Positions 1-13,100 of a stretch of 64,000 nt of DNA are shown here, piece after piece. The translations under genes and the position numbers were made by a program. Every line of letters begins with the position of its first letter. The first letter of the stretch is position 1. Source of the DNA: Bradysia coprophila (taxonomy: Eukaryota > Arthropoda > Insecta > Diptera > Sciaridae); contig NW_023503493.1 in NCBI RefSeq assembly GCF_014529535.1, positions 22,777,334-22,841,333 of the forward strand. The letters run 5' to 3'. Below the pieces are notes generated by a model. The model saw only the letters and a list, made by a program, of their open reading frames with translations, ran no database searches and was not told where the DNA came from.

Positions 1-1425
1 CATACAACAATTAATCGTAATAATGCTTGAGTTATTTTTCGTTGTAACTACAAATACTCAGAAAAGTGATACTGTGTTTCGTAGGTTAATGAAATTTCCA
101 AGGCCCTTGCAAAAAAGTAGGAATATTTGGAAAAATTGTTTTGTTATTGTGTGAAGTACAGCGCGGTATGATCATTAAATTTGTTACTTCATCTGCTATT
201 CATTTTTATCGTGTATTTTTGTCGTAACAGCCGTAAGTATAATAAATAAATTTACTTACAAAATATTTACCATCGAATATTCAATATGTTTCAATAATTT
301 AGGGTAGGCAGGACAAAAATGGTTTTAACTGGTGTATATGGTCCCCGGTGCTGTTGAACCGAAAGAAATTTGTAACAGAACCAGTTTTGTTTCGGTCATG
401 AAATAGATCCAAATTTGTTTTCTGAAACCAACGGAAAACAACTTTTCGAATTAAACATTACAAAGTCCAGGAATAATTGCTAATGCTTACCACTTCTTTG
501 TATAAAATGTTTAATAATTTTCATGTTCATGTTGTAATTATATTGGAGATAAAATTGTTCATTAAATGAAATAAGCGTAAAGAATAGAACATGAACAAGT
601 GTTTTAAAATGAAAGAATAATAAATGGTGTGTTTTCTTGCAACAGATGGCCTTTTGTAAAAAGCCAAGCCACAGTTGTTGTACAGATACATTTTTTTATG
701 CCTGATATTATGTAAGTGAAGCGAGATATACCCTAACATTATTTGTTGTTAGGTAAATGTTATTGCATGTTTTATAAAAAGATTTTATTTTAAATTCCAT
801 TATTACGTAATTTAGTTTTTTGTTTTGTTCAAACCGGAGAACGTAGAAAAAAATCAAAAATGTCTAAAGTTCTAAACTGAATTCGTGTAATTTACCATTT
901 ATACCATTCAATGTAAAAAAGCGACCGGTAATTTACTCACAGAGAAAAGCATAGCGCAGTCACACTTGAACATAAGAAACTTTAAAGATGTGGTGGCCTT
1001 TCATAGTCTACAACACAGCTCCATTTCGAATCTGGTACTACTTTTGATCTAGAATTACAAAAAAACATAGGGCGTACCATTATCACAGCACTTATTTTAA
1101 AGAGAGTGGCTTTACAATCTATTACCTCTATAGTTTCTGCTCACACTTCCATATATATGGGACTATACGTGAGACCAAAGTGATCGCCTTACAAGGGAAA
1201 ATTCGTAACAGTATTCCTTTACTGTACTTCCTTAACTAAACTAAAATCTAAAAGTTGAGCGGTACCTCTATAGGAGAATGGAGCTTAGAAACTAAGGGTA
1301 AAATCTATTACAATTTAGTACTTTTCTTCATCAAAATTCTGCTGTCACTGAATTATTTTTTCATGAACAAACTTCACTGCAGTGACATTTCATGGGAATG
1401 AATCAATGTGAAGTTGTTACACAAA
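1..1425. other. Intergenic, no gene seen
   Basis: AT-rich sequence with no splice-flanked or recognisable coding stretch on either strand. Positions about 150-240 hold a partial copy of the dispersed TTACTTC-type repeat described elsewhere. The rest shows nothing I can name. Confidence 0.5.
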
Positions 1426-2831
1426 AACAAGGCATCAGAACAGTCGCAGCGTTTGCTGCGACTTAGCCCCGTACAACCATTATACGTCCGTAGCCCTAAT
1501 AAGCCCAGAACCCTAATACGTCTACAACCCTCTAATGCGTATGTTACCAAAATGCAAGTCAAGTTGCGCATTGTCAAATTTACTGAAACTGTTCATTTTT
1601 AAAATTGCGCATAGCGCAATTACGAAAGCCCGTACGAAGTACCTTTCAAATAAAACCAACAATTTACGACATTATTTTAGAAACCCAAAATTTTTTGCCA
1701 ACTTTCCATTGGGTATTCAATTACCTCTCAAATGAAACAAAAACAAGCAAAATCGGTTGAGATTTACTCGATTTATGTGCAAAAAGCACTTAGGGCCGAG
1801 TAGCGGCCTTAGTGTAAGGGCCCAAATTTGAAACTTTTTTTGCCATTATTCTATTCGTCATTCAATTATCTCTCAAATGAAACAAAAACTAGCAAAATCG
1901 GATGAGATTTACTCGATTTATGTGCAAAAAACACTTAGGGCGAGTAGCGGCCTTAGTCCAAGGGCCCAAATTTGAAACTTTTTTCGCCACGTTCTTTTCG
2001 GTACTCCATAGACTCCATAAAAATCAAAATCTAGCAAAATCGGATGAGATTTACTCGATTTATGTGCAAAAAACACTTAGGGCCGAGTAGCGGCCTTAGT
2101 CCAAGGGCCCAAATTTGAAACTTTTTTCGCCATCATTCTATTCGGCATTCAATTATCTCTCAAATGAAACAAAAACTAGCAAAATCGGATGAGATTTACT
2201 CGATTTATGTGCAAAAAACACTTAGGGCCGAGTAGCGGCCTTAGTCCAAGGGCCCTAATTTGAAACTTTTTTCGTCACGTTCTTTTCGGTATTCAATTAC
2301 CTTCCATAAAAAAACTAAAACTAGCAAAATCGGATGAGATTTACTCGATTTATGTGCAAAAAACACTTAGGGCCGAGTAACGACCTTTGAGCCCTCCCAA
2401 CAAGCCCACGTTGCATCTTACCCAAAAACAATGTTCAGCAACTTTGTTCTACTCGTCAATACCTTTCATTTGATATATCACAAGCAGCTATTGCGTGCGT
2501 ATTTCGGTAGATATCGTCGAAAGACTGAAAAACACCTATAGGGCCCTAGCTCTGGAAGGGCCGACCCTACCATGCCCATTTTCGAACTTGACCTTACTTT
2601 TGTCGATACCAATCGGGGAAAAAAAGAATTTTGAAAAAAGGTTGTGATTTACTCTAGCTAGAGGGGTCACGGACGGACGGACGGACGGACGGACGGACAT
2701 TTTTTTTATTGCGGATTCGTTATCTATGAACATAACCAAATGCTTTGCCCTTTCTGTCTGCTTCCAATTCGACGTGTTACAAACGGCATATTAATCTTAT
2801 AAGCCCCCAGTACTTCGTACGGGGCTAAAAA
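1426..2831 (+). mobile_element. Helentron-like non-autonomous repeat, copy A
   Basis: The left end reads ACAAGGCATCAGAACAGTCG and runs into a perfect 8-bp stem/4-nt loop hairpin at 1443-1462. The box TTAGCCCCGTAC follows at 1463-1474. Short degenerate repeats of the type ACGTCCGTAACCCTAAT come next, then a small palindrome (ATTGCGCATAGCGCAAT near 1604). About five ~145-bp tandem units follow, each with TTTACTCGATTTATGTGC and the phrase TTAGGGCCGAGTAGCGG. A GGAC microsatellite lies at about 2670-2699. The right end is a hairpin (2802-2826) made of AGCCCC, AGTAC, TTC, GTAC and GGGGCT, then CTAAAAA. The inverted GCCCCGTAC boxes are offset: interior at the left, terminal at the right. No protein is encoded. 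Assignment to Helentron/HINE elements is inference from architecture. Confidence 0.7.
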
Positions 2832-3884
2832 TAGTACAGTGAGAATGAAGTACTATAAAAAAATGTGGCGCTTCTACAGGCCAACCGACTAGGCGAAAAA
2901 TCTTACCTAAGAATACAGACGTATAAACTAAGCCTAACGATCATTCGTTGAGAATCTGTTACAATTTACATATCTTTTGCATCCCATTTTTAGGCATTTG
3001 TTCTTGTCGTTTCTAGCATTTCAAACACTCAAATACAATTTAACAAAACTATAAATGCGAAGCATGGGATATCACCGTTTTGCTTCTGAAGTTGCCTATT
3101 TAAAAATAATTTTAAATTTTGTCTGTTCTTTAAAACAATCACGTTACCTCTATTGTTCATTTTTTTTCTTGTTTATGCGTGCCCTGCTTTTTGTTTTAAA
3201 TCTAACTTTAATTGAAGCTCGGCCATTATAATTGACTTACATTAACGTGTTTGTAAAAACCTAAATGCTTTTGTGATTACTATTACTATTAAAGTCAAAG
3301 AGCTGAAATTTAAATTTTGGTTCTTTTTATCTCAAAATTGGAGATAGAATAATAGAAATGAGATGAATTGTATTCGCTTCACACACTAATTCAAACAAAC
3401 AGTTAGCAATTGTGGTTTTTTGGAGAAAGATTCAAGTTCAAGGTAAGATTGGTCATGGAATTTTACTCCCTCATCATTTAAGCATTTGTCTTCACAATTA
3501 ACAATCAAAAGTTCCTTTCAGCAAGTCTGACCCGTTCTGGAAAGTAACTAAAAGGGTTGAAAAAGATTACAATTCCGTAGACCAATCTTGGAACTTAAAA
3601 GTATTGTTTCACACTTTACGATGGTTAAAGCTTAATTTTCCATAATATGCTTATTAATAATTAATAACTAGTGCCACACAACTGTAAAACACAGTAAAAA
3701 AACCATTTCAAATTTCAAAACCATTTCTATGATCACTTTTGCTTAAAGGGTGTTGGTATAACCCAATAATAACTTTAAAAACAAGATTTAAGACTTTATG
3801 TATAATTGAAAATTGGAAAGCTCTTTACGCTGTACAGTGCGAGAGTGTAAAAGACCGTTGAAAAATCGCATTATGATCAGTTGT

Positions 3885-4070
3885 ATTTCTCTCAAGGCTA
3901 GTTACTTCATTTGATCGAAGATTTCCCTAGATTGAATTCAGAAATCTTTTACTTCAATTGTTTAGAACATGCTTTTTGCGATAAAAGACCTCTTTAGTCA
4001 GAGCTTGTCGTTTATTATTACTGTCGTTGTCGATAACAGATGACAGCCGTCTGTAACAGGTTAATGAAAT
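3885..4070 (+). repeat. Dispersed ~170-bp repeat, TTACTTC/GATAACAGATG type
   Basis: This copy shows the ordered landmarks of a family seen many times in the window: GTTACTTCATTTGATCGAAG, then TCTTTTACTTCAATTG about 70 bp later, then GATAAAAGACCTCTTTAGTC, then TCGATAACAGATGACAGC. No open frame, no A-tail and no terminal inverted repeat is obvious. Other copies are about 150-240 (+), 9000-9172 (-), 11235-11400 (+), 13240-13350 (-), 13660-13755 (+), 21150-21315 (+), 44735-44832 (+), 50805-50905 (+) and 62520-62665 (-). It is an interspersed repeat of unknown class. Confidence 0.55.
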
Positions 4071-5751
4071 GGTAAATCAAAAAATGATTTCTTCGTCTTT
4101 GCCTCCTAAAATTTCGACTTTCGACCATGGGCCTCGCCTCTGTTTTGCAATCTTAATTTTTTTTGTTTATACGTAGATGTGGAAGTGTCGTACAGACCGA
4201 TCTTATCTGATTACAAAATAAATTCTTCTTTTAAATCAACGATTTTTCAGTCAAACCGTTTAAGTGAAAATGAACTTCATTAAGGGGAGATGTTTTCGGT
4301 CACATTGACTACATCCGGACTTTACAACAATTGTTGTCGGAATTCCTTTCGACGTACAGGTTATATCTATAGTTGTTCAGTAAGAATTAAGTATTACACA
4401 TGTATGAGCAGAGCATACTTATTTAAAAAAAAATGGATATACGAAGAAAATGTTAATTAACCATTCTTTATAATAATAATGAGAAGAAATTAAAAAATGT
4501 ATTATTTTCTTACAATTTATTCTGTCTTGCATTACATTTTATATATTAAATTCAGACATAAATTATTCACAGAATGAAATTCAAGTGATCACCCGAGCAC
4601 ATCTCCGGTTATCTGCGCGTCTATACGTTACATTTTAATATATTATGAAAAACACATAAATGAACCTGTCTGGAATAAAGGGGAACTTGACTTGATTGAA
4701 AAAGTGAGGTTTACTTTACATATTTTCAGTTAAAAGAATTTTTTTCATGATAAAAAATGGAAACTATTTTCGAAATAGAGTTTATTTGTGTTGAATGTCC
4801 GTTTTTTCTGTACGCTATACAATTGCGATAGATATACATAGGCATAGACAATGCACAGTCTCATAAAACTTAATGTATAAACTATTCATTCATTTTAACC
4901 ATTGAAAAGACACGCATTTTGCTTCGATGACGTTCGATCATCGTTTTTATTCTTCTTTTTTTATAATTACCGCCGCTATTGTTTTTCTTAACTTTAATAC
5001 GACGACGTCGACAACCTGAATCTAATAGCATAAAAATAGAAATTACGAAGACGTGCGTTTATAAAATCCGTTGAATGGGTTTTTTTTCTATTCGAAAACA
5101 TTTAAAATTAATTCAAGCAAATTATAAAAAAATATAAAAGAAATGAAAATCAGGTAGCTGCGAGGTGTAATTGTTGAGTAATTATGCACGTATATTTTTA
5201 TGGTTGATGTACATCAAAAAGTTTCAAATGACTGATTTTGGACTTTTCTTTCGAGTAAGCACACATTGTGCCACCATAGCATATCGCTCGAAATAGTTTC
5301 TATTTTATGGTAGTTATGATTAGGAATTGAGTGTTCCACGTCTAAATTTTTAAACTCATCTCTTATCTGGAGAGGGATTACGGAATCAATTCTATTTGTC
5401 AATTATATGTCAACTCTATCGACAGATTACGATTCATTATTTCCATGAAAGATGTCGCTGCAACAAAGTCAATGTCACCAGAATCCACTCGACGGATTTT
5501 AGTCAGGCCTCCAGAACAGTGCTGATTACTGTAGTTACTATAGTCAATCTTACAATATAGTCGAAAGACCTTCATATAATATTAAAACTCAAGGCAAGAT
5601 ACTAAACCATACTATTGGTTAATTATTAATTAAATAAAATAATCTGCCTTGAAAAACCACAAAGGGTTTGGGGTTAGACCATTACATACTAGTTTTTGAT
5701 TGACCTGCTTTTGATTCTACTCTTTGGGACCCTTTCATTACCGAAGCTGCT

Positions 5752-5881
5752 AGGAATTTCGCGCCGCGTTATTCACAATAATTGACAAAATGACACATTT
5801 TGTATAATGAAAATGTCACTTTACCTGACTTTAGTTTGTCATGTTACAATAACCCAGTAAATGACACAGCGCGAAATTCCT
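5752..5881. mobile_element. MITE-like inverted-repeat element, AGGAATTTCGCGC ends
   Basis: The two ends are inverted copies beginning AGGAATTTCGCGC. The match continues imperfectly inward: left CGTTATTCAC, right (reverse complement) TGTGTCATTTACTGGGTTA. At 130 bp it is too short to code. A partial relative with the phrase CCAGTAAATGACGCAGTG occurs near 51169-51188. Confidence 0.6.
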
Positions 5882-6165
5882 CAACACCCTGGTAAGCCGA
5901 ATGAAAGCTGTAAAGTCAACTTCAATTAACTTGAACCGATTTAATCAGCTTTGTTTTCTTTACAACCCTCCAAATCTGTCTTCTCCGAACGGTTAAGTTT
6001 TGAACTTCCAGACTTAATCGAGTGGTGGAAAGCAGGTAGCCCCTACGATATTGAGTTCTGGGTTACTTTAGGATACTTTATCACAAAGGTGCTGTGAATT
6101 TTGACAACTCGACTGTAATAAGCATAGTATAGTCACGAGTGTGAAAAAAGTACGTATGAAAGCTG

Positions 6166-6550
6166 AGAGGGATTCTTTTGAAAATCCATCTATCAAAATC
6201 GGACCCATTTCGTCTGGGATACATGGTTTGAAAGGTCTTTGCCTGTAGACCTCAAAACAGGCCTCAAACAGTGTCTAGCCACACCTGGTTGCTGGTGGTA
6301 GGTGTTCGAAGGTCGAAAAAGGGTGTTTTTTAACCTAATTTTTTGGACGCTATAAATGATGGTCCCGGGTGATCAATGAATCTAATCAAACTAGGCATGA
6401 CCCGAAAGTACTTGAACTTAGCTTTTCAACGAGCCCACTCTCACCCGGATCGATCATTTATAGCGGCCAAAAAATTGGGACCTTCGGATACATCCATCCC
6501 AGACGAAATGGGTCCGAATTTGATAGGTGGATTTTCAAAAGAATCCCTCT
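6166..6550. mobile_element. MITE-like foldback, ~55-bp terminal inverted repeats
   Basis: Left end AGAGGGATTCTTTTGAAAAT (from 6166) is repeated in inverse at the right end (to 6550). Complementarity continues for about 55 bp through GGACCCATTTCGTCTGGGAT with very few mismatches. A second inner inverted pair centres on CGCTATAAATGAT (about 6340-6375 versus 6440-6476), so most of the 385 bp folds on itself. It has no coding content. The target-site duplication is unclear. Confidence 0.75.
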
Positions 6551-7124
6551 GTGTAATGTGCTTGTACTAGCACAAAATATGATAAATATGTGAACAGCTA
6601 AGTTAACAATTGCAAACTTGAGTTACATCTCAAATGAAGTTGTACACCAGATGAACGACCGTACATTCAATAATTGGCATAAGAATTTATTGTTTTTCTT
6701 TTTAAGTTAAATTAGAATTCAATGACTGAATGAATTTCCAACAATATAACATCAGCAGCGCAATTAAGCATTTTTATTTCTGTTTGTGTTGCTCTTACAA
6801 AGACGAGTCAATATTTTTATTTCAAAATAAATAGACCACCGCAACGATTTCTAATTATAACCTAAATTGAGAATATATCAGAAAATTATGAGTAAATGTA
6901 TCGAGCACAGCACATTTATACAAATCCCCGTACAAAGTGTTTGGATCAGTCAGCAGTTCCAGCACAGAAATTAACGAAATCAATTCAAAAGAATTCGATT
7001 AACCGCATACAGCCAACAAAGTACAGAAATTATAAATATAATAAAAAAGAATGTGCTTGTTCAAATAAAAAAATAAATAAAAAATAATTAAAGTGCAGTA
7101 AAAGCAATCATAAAGTTTTACGAA

Positions 7125-10100
7125 ATGAGATTTGCTGTTAAGAATAAATTTAATTTAAAAATCATTATAATTTTACTTGCAATTTACGCAAGAGTTAACA
7201 GTGGATTCCGAACCGATGATAGTTTACACGTAAATGGAAACAATCATGAAGATTATGTGTTTATTACAGAAAGGTAAATTAAGCCAATCGATGAGAAAAC
7301 GTAATTCATTGTCGTACAATCATTTCGCTGATTTCGTTTTATTGGTTCATAAAAGCCTACCTGAAGACAATAATCTGCTACCGACCATATCGAACGGACA
7401 CATTGGATTCACAGTACTTAGTGATTCAGTTTATATGAATGGTTTGTACAATGGTCTCAAAGGCTTAAGGTAAGTATTTTTAAACAGCTGAACAGCTCAA
7501 CATCGCTTCCTTCATATAATATTTTCTCTAAAAAAAAGCCATCGTGCTAGAATACCAAACGAAATGAACATTAACATCGCCAGCCCATCAATCACAAATA
7601 AAACATTTACTTTTAATGCAAAATCTGGAACATTTCAAATTGACATGATCGGTCCGGATTACAGTATCGTGCATCGCATCTATGCTCATCGATTTTACAA
7701 TAGAGCCATTATAAATCAAGTGTACATTTATCGACTTAATTACGAAGGTAATCAAATCGCATATTTATATCGCCTCATTAAAATCAAAGATGTTTGTCTG
7801 ATGATGCGGCGGTTTTTCGCTTTTGATATTATAATAATATTCGGAATGGAGATGTACGGTTCCTTCGAGCACTACATCTACCACTTGTGTTTTAGATCGC
7901 TTCATTATTTGTTTGTTATTTTCCACTGTCTATTAAAGTTATTCTATTCGCTAGATCGAACAAAAGACGTCAGTCTCAATAATTAATTAGATAAAATTAA
8001 TTAAATTGGTTAATTTATCATTTGAGCGAACAGCAACTGTGAATTATCGGTACAGTTAATGTAGGGTTAATTAAAAAGTGTTGTTTTAATGGGTTGTGAT
8101 GGAAGTTACAGATTTAGCCGCAAAAATCGACTCCAGCGCCAACTTTGTAATTTTTTTGTAATTTCACACGTAATTTCTACTCAAACGGGAATAATTTTGT
8201 AATTTTACTTAAAAAATACAAACTCTACTACCGAGTCAAAACATAAACAACCAGAATACATGTCTTATTTACGAGCGTCATATACCTTGATCGCAATTCT
8301 TCTTCTTCTTAAAATGGCGGAAATCACAACCCATTGCTGAACTCTGGTTTTTCTTGGGTTATTTGTGCCTAGGCCTGAGACCTAGTTGAAAGAATTCGGA
8401 GAAATTCGGAGAAATAAGTTTATCTGACTAGTATTACCTGTGTATCATGACATACGTATACATGGTGTGATACGTTATCCAGTACGAAACATTTACATAT
8501 GCCGATATGAAACGTATGACCAAAAGTAGATTTTAGTAGTTTTTAGTATAAGTTGATTATATACAATTGCTAAAAGTTTCTCATATGCAGAATGAGCACC
8601 AGCTGAATATCACCTGAATGAAGTAAACACATTGTTAAGAATGTGTTTTGATTGTTTATCATACAATAAGTGTGTGTTAGCAGATCCAGCTGGTGATATT
8701 CAGCTGGTGCTCATTCTGCATATGAAAAATATTTACAGGCTGTATACCCTCTCAATCCTCATTAAACTTTCAACATCACTTCATCTTCATATATGAAGCA
8801 TATAGGCTATGATCAAGTGAACCGATTTTCATGGCCTCCGTTTTCTTTGTTCGTACCCCTATTTGAGTTGATACTTTCGTAGATATGTGACACTTGTTCA
8901 ACTATTTCGAGGAGTGCTGAATGAATTATATTGATTTAAAAAAATTCATTATCATGCAACAAAAAACGTTCGAATTCTTATTGTACATGCGACCATGACA
9001 TCTGTTATCGACTGCAACGATTATAACAGACAAGGAACTGCCTAACGCAGTTTTATGTGGGAAAAGCTATGTTGAAACAAAGGAAGTAAAAGATGTTGCA
9101 TTAGTCTGTGCAAAATACTTATACCGAAAGAAGTAATAGATTCTATAATATTACAGGTGATATACTTGTCGTTTGTGAACGGTTAACACATCGAGATGCA
9201 AGCGTTAGTTTGGGCAGCCTGGTGTAACAGAATGGTTTTTATTACTTAATTAATAAAAAGAAATTAAACAAAGACTTGATCTTCTAGACCATCCAATATA
9301 TTAAGTTTATTGTAGCCAAACAAAAAGCTCTGACAAATCTAACCGATAGATCTATATTATATTATTTACAATGGCTTTAAAATAAAGACGAATATTACAA
9401 GAAACACGCACTTTACGTTTTTCAAGCTATGTGAATGTGAAATATTTTTTTCTGATTTAATTTTAATTGGTCACGTACTTATTCGATGTGGAATTTAGGA
9501 ATTTCATTTCAAAAAACCGAAATATAAAAACATTTTCGAAAAAAAAAATAGATTTTTTTCCTCGGTATGTTGTTCTGCCTCAAAACTTTCATCAAGATTC
9601 ACGTTCCATTACAGTGAGCACTTATTATTTCACCAGAAAAAAAACACAAAGGAAAAAAGTATGAATCTTAAGTTTACCTATCCAACTCAGACTCAATTTC
9701 CATACCATAACTCTACATACACTCTGTTCTAATCACATCATGTTAATAAAAAAATAAAATGAAATTGCAGGTGATATTACCGTCGATGTAAATCGTAATA
9801 CGGGAAACTCAAGTGAAGATATTACATTCGACCATAAAAATGTAATCAAAGTAAATAATCAAAGTGTAACAGCAGCTTGTGGACTAACAAATGAGGTACA
9901 ATGCTATTTAAATTAACTAAATTTTCATACACCGAAACCATGAAGAGAATAACACACTTACAGGTAGAAGATCCCGAATATCAAGTAAATCTTCAGCAAG
10001 TTTGTGTTTTATGGAATCGTGTTCCAGAACAGTTAACACTAAAAAAAGGCATGCAAGTCATGTCTTTCAAATTCGTAATGACCGTTGACGGTGTTTTGAG

Positions 10101-13100
10101 TGTAGCCAAGCAGGAAATGACGGATGGTGAGTGTTGTAAAAATGTATAATGTACTTTACCTTATAATAAAGTAAATTTTAATGGATTAAATTACCGTGAT
10201 AACGATTTCAGCTTGAATTTGAATTAAATACAATTTTTTCATAAAACTTCTAGTTTTGACCGTTTCGAATTCAGAACTGTTCAAAAAACATGTAGCCGAA
10301 TGGGATGAATTTTGGAACGATTTCGAAATCAAAGTTTCTGGAAACCGTATTTTAGTGAGTGTATCTACAAGTATAAATTGTGAAATATGAGCACCTCATG
10401 TATCTAGCACTTCATTAATGGTTTCTTCATCGTTTTTACACATTTTCCGGTTAAATTTATCAAGTACATGATAATAACAGTTGACAGATATTAATTTGGA
10501 TGAATTTTCTAAACATTGCCAATTCTGCCTCATCGTCTCAATCGAATCATTCTAATACACAATTTAAAGCCTAAACAAAGTAGCTTTAAACAGGTTTCGT
10601 TTACTTTCAGCTTTTTTCAAATTAAAAAGTCGATGGATTTCATTAAGATCCAGTACCCATTAAAATGCAAACCTTGATATTTTTAAAATTAGCTCAACTG
10701 ATGGTCTTTGATTGCACCGGACATCTTATCCGCACTTATTTTTTTTGCTTTAATTTTTATTATTTCCTACATCCGTTACTCAGTCACGTGCAATATACGC
10801 CAGTATATTTTATTTGGTTAGTTCCTTACCATCCAATCAAACAAACATACCTACGAATGAATTCTATGGATTAAGTCCAACAGGTCTCGGACGGGGTGGT
10901 AAAATTTCTGAAGACTACGAAGGTAAGATGTAATGAACGAATGGAAAATTGGTAAAATCATTTTCGATTATTAAACTAAGGACATAACTTTTGGGACACT
11001 GAAATATGGATGCACCCACCAATACTTTTAATGAATCCGACATGGTCGAAAGCTTTGCTAAACTATCGCTTCCGCAAACTTGAAGCAGCTAAAAGAAATT
11101 CGGTGATATCTGGATTCGATGGTGCAAGGTAAGTTACATCTTCTTTAATTCTTTTCATATATAACTACAAAAATCCTCCCCACTCATAATTTTACCCTTA
11201 ACCAAAAATAGTCCTTCACGGTTCCTATCACAATGCTATACTGTGATATAATTATTAAATCTGTTACTTCTTTTGTTTAAAGACTTGTCTAGTGTTTGGT
11301 TTAAAAAAATCTTTTACTTCACTTATTTTATTGTACATTTTGCTTTATAAAAGGATTTTAGTCAGGTTCATCGTTGGCTATAACAGATGGCTTTCATCTC
11401 TTTGCCAACAATCAGTGCTCAAATAATTTTTCTAAAAGGCAGAAATCACCTAAATGACTGATTATGACGCAATAAAATCCTGATTGTATCATCAATTTTC
11501 TGCATTGTTTTTGCTTTGAATTTTCGTTTTCTTTTGTATATTGTTCTCACAATCAAAATCATAATCATTCATCATATGCACATTATCGATTCCATTTAAA
11601 TGCAATAAACTTGTAAAGTAATAAAGTCAGCGAATTTATCTTGTTTAAGTATACTGCTTCTAACCGATTAACATACACAATTTTCCACTTGAATTGCGTA
11701 CAAACCAATATCAAAACGAAATTGAAACAAAACAAAAAAAAATTAACCGAAAGATTCCCATGGGAATCGGCATTCACTGGATTGGAAGTCACTCAGCCCT
11801 GTTGCCCGGAGGTTGCTAGAAATCAGATTCACGTGACCGCTGACATTAGCTTTGCTATTCGCAATCATTTCGCTGCCACAAACGATATGCAATGGCTACG
11901 TCGTGAAGGATGTCCATTAGCTATAGAAATAGCCAATTTTTGGAAAAGTCGTGTTGTTTACAATAAATCAACTCACTTTTATGATATCAGAGGTTGGTAA
12001 TATGGTCAATTGATTATAGTTAAATAGAATCACCAGCTAATGGGCTGACTGTGACTGAGTCTTTTTTCATTTAAATTAAGACGTTATGGGACCAGATGAA
12101 GATCATGAATTGGTTTCGAATAATGTTTACACGAATGTTGTTGCTGGATATGCATTATACTTTGCCGAGTAAGTAGCAAAGCAATATACCAATTTTAAAA
12201 TGCACGAAATTTTAACAAAATATTGTACACATAGTTTTGCTTCGTGCTTGTGCTTCCCCAGTATCAATACCATCCTTAGTTGGAAAGAAATAGCAAAACG
12301 TATCAAACTACTTTACAACTCGACATACAATTACCATCCGCAGTACGAGGACTACCAACAAGGAACGATAATTAAACAAGCAGACACAGTTCTGCTTGGC
12401 TATCCACTTCTGTACAACATGAGCGATGCTGTGAAGAGAAATGATCTACTTATTTACGAAAATGTGACTCGCCAAACGGGTCCGGCAATGACATGGCAAA
12501 TACACGCAATAAGTCATATAGAATTAAATGAAATCGAAAAAGCAGATGTTTTCTTTCGGAAAAGTTATCAGAATTACATACGACCACCATTCAATGTACA
12601 AAAAAAATGTCATTTCGTTCGGTGTTCTTTTTTATTCGTTCCATTCAGGTTGAACGTTTTATTTAAAAATTCAAGTGATATCTTGTATACAACCGTTTAC
12701 TGAAGCGATAAATTAGAATATCGTTGTAAACAAATTTTTGCCATAAAAATGACGGTGTACTTACTTAAACTTACACAATTAACATTATTTTCAGGTGTGG
12801 AATGAGGTGATACAAGGTGAAAAGGGTGCTACAAATTTTATAACTGGTTCCGGTGGCTTTTTACAAACTGTACTGAATGGTTATGCGGGAATTAAAATGT
12901 TTATTGACCGGCTTGAGATAAGAAACCCTCGTTTGCCGTTCATGACCGATAAGCTGTCTATTTCAGGTATGAATGTACAACAACAAAAATGAATGTTTTT
13001 GAGCGATTTTTTTCTCCTTTAATTCAAAAATATTGAAAACTTTGAAGCCATTAAATATATGGGATCGTCATTGGAAATAAATATTGGCAAGAATGACACC

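Larger units (their letters stand above)
2832..7124. other. Intergenic with repeats, no gene seen
   Basis: Over four kilobases upstream of the glycosidase gene with no supportable exon. It contains a dispersed-repeat copy (3885-4070) and two miniature inverted-repeat elements (5752-5881 and 6166-6550), listed separately. Open frames here are short, begin at non-ATG codons or lie inside those elements. Confidence 0.5.

Noticed and set aside
2536..2739. Open frame with reiterated SVRPSVRPSV and similar frames in the other repeat copies (25795, 25896, 41864)
   Set aside because: Produced by the GGAC/TCCG microsatellite of the non-coding repeat family; different copies are frameshifted relative to each other.
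7234..7355. Apparent ATG start (METIMKIMCLLQKGK) in front of exon 2 of the glycosidase gene
   Set aside because: This segment is better read as intron 1: donor GTAAAT at 7274 and acceptor AAAAG at 7355 join the signal-peptide exon in frame to LPEDNNLLP.
7748..7986. Continuation of the open frame past exon 3 of the glycosidase gene
   Set aside because: The family sequence stops at LNYEG and resumes at 9771 (DITVDVNRN); the read-through contains no family motif.
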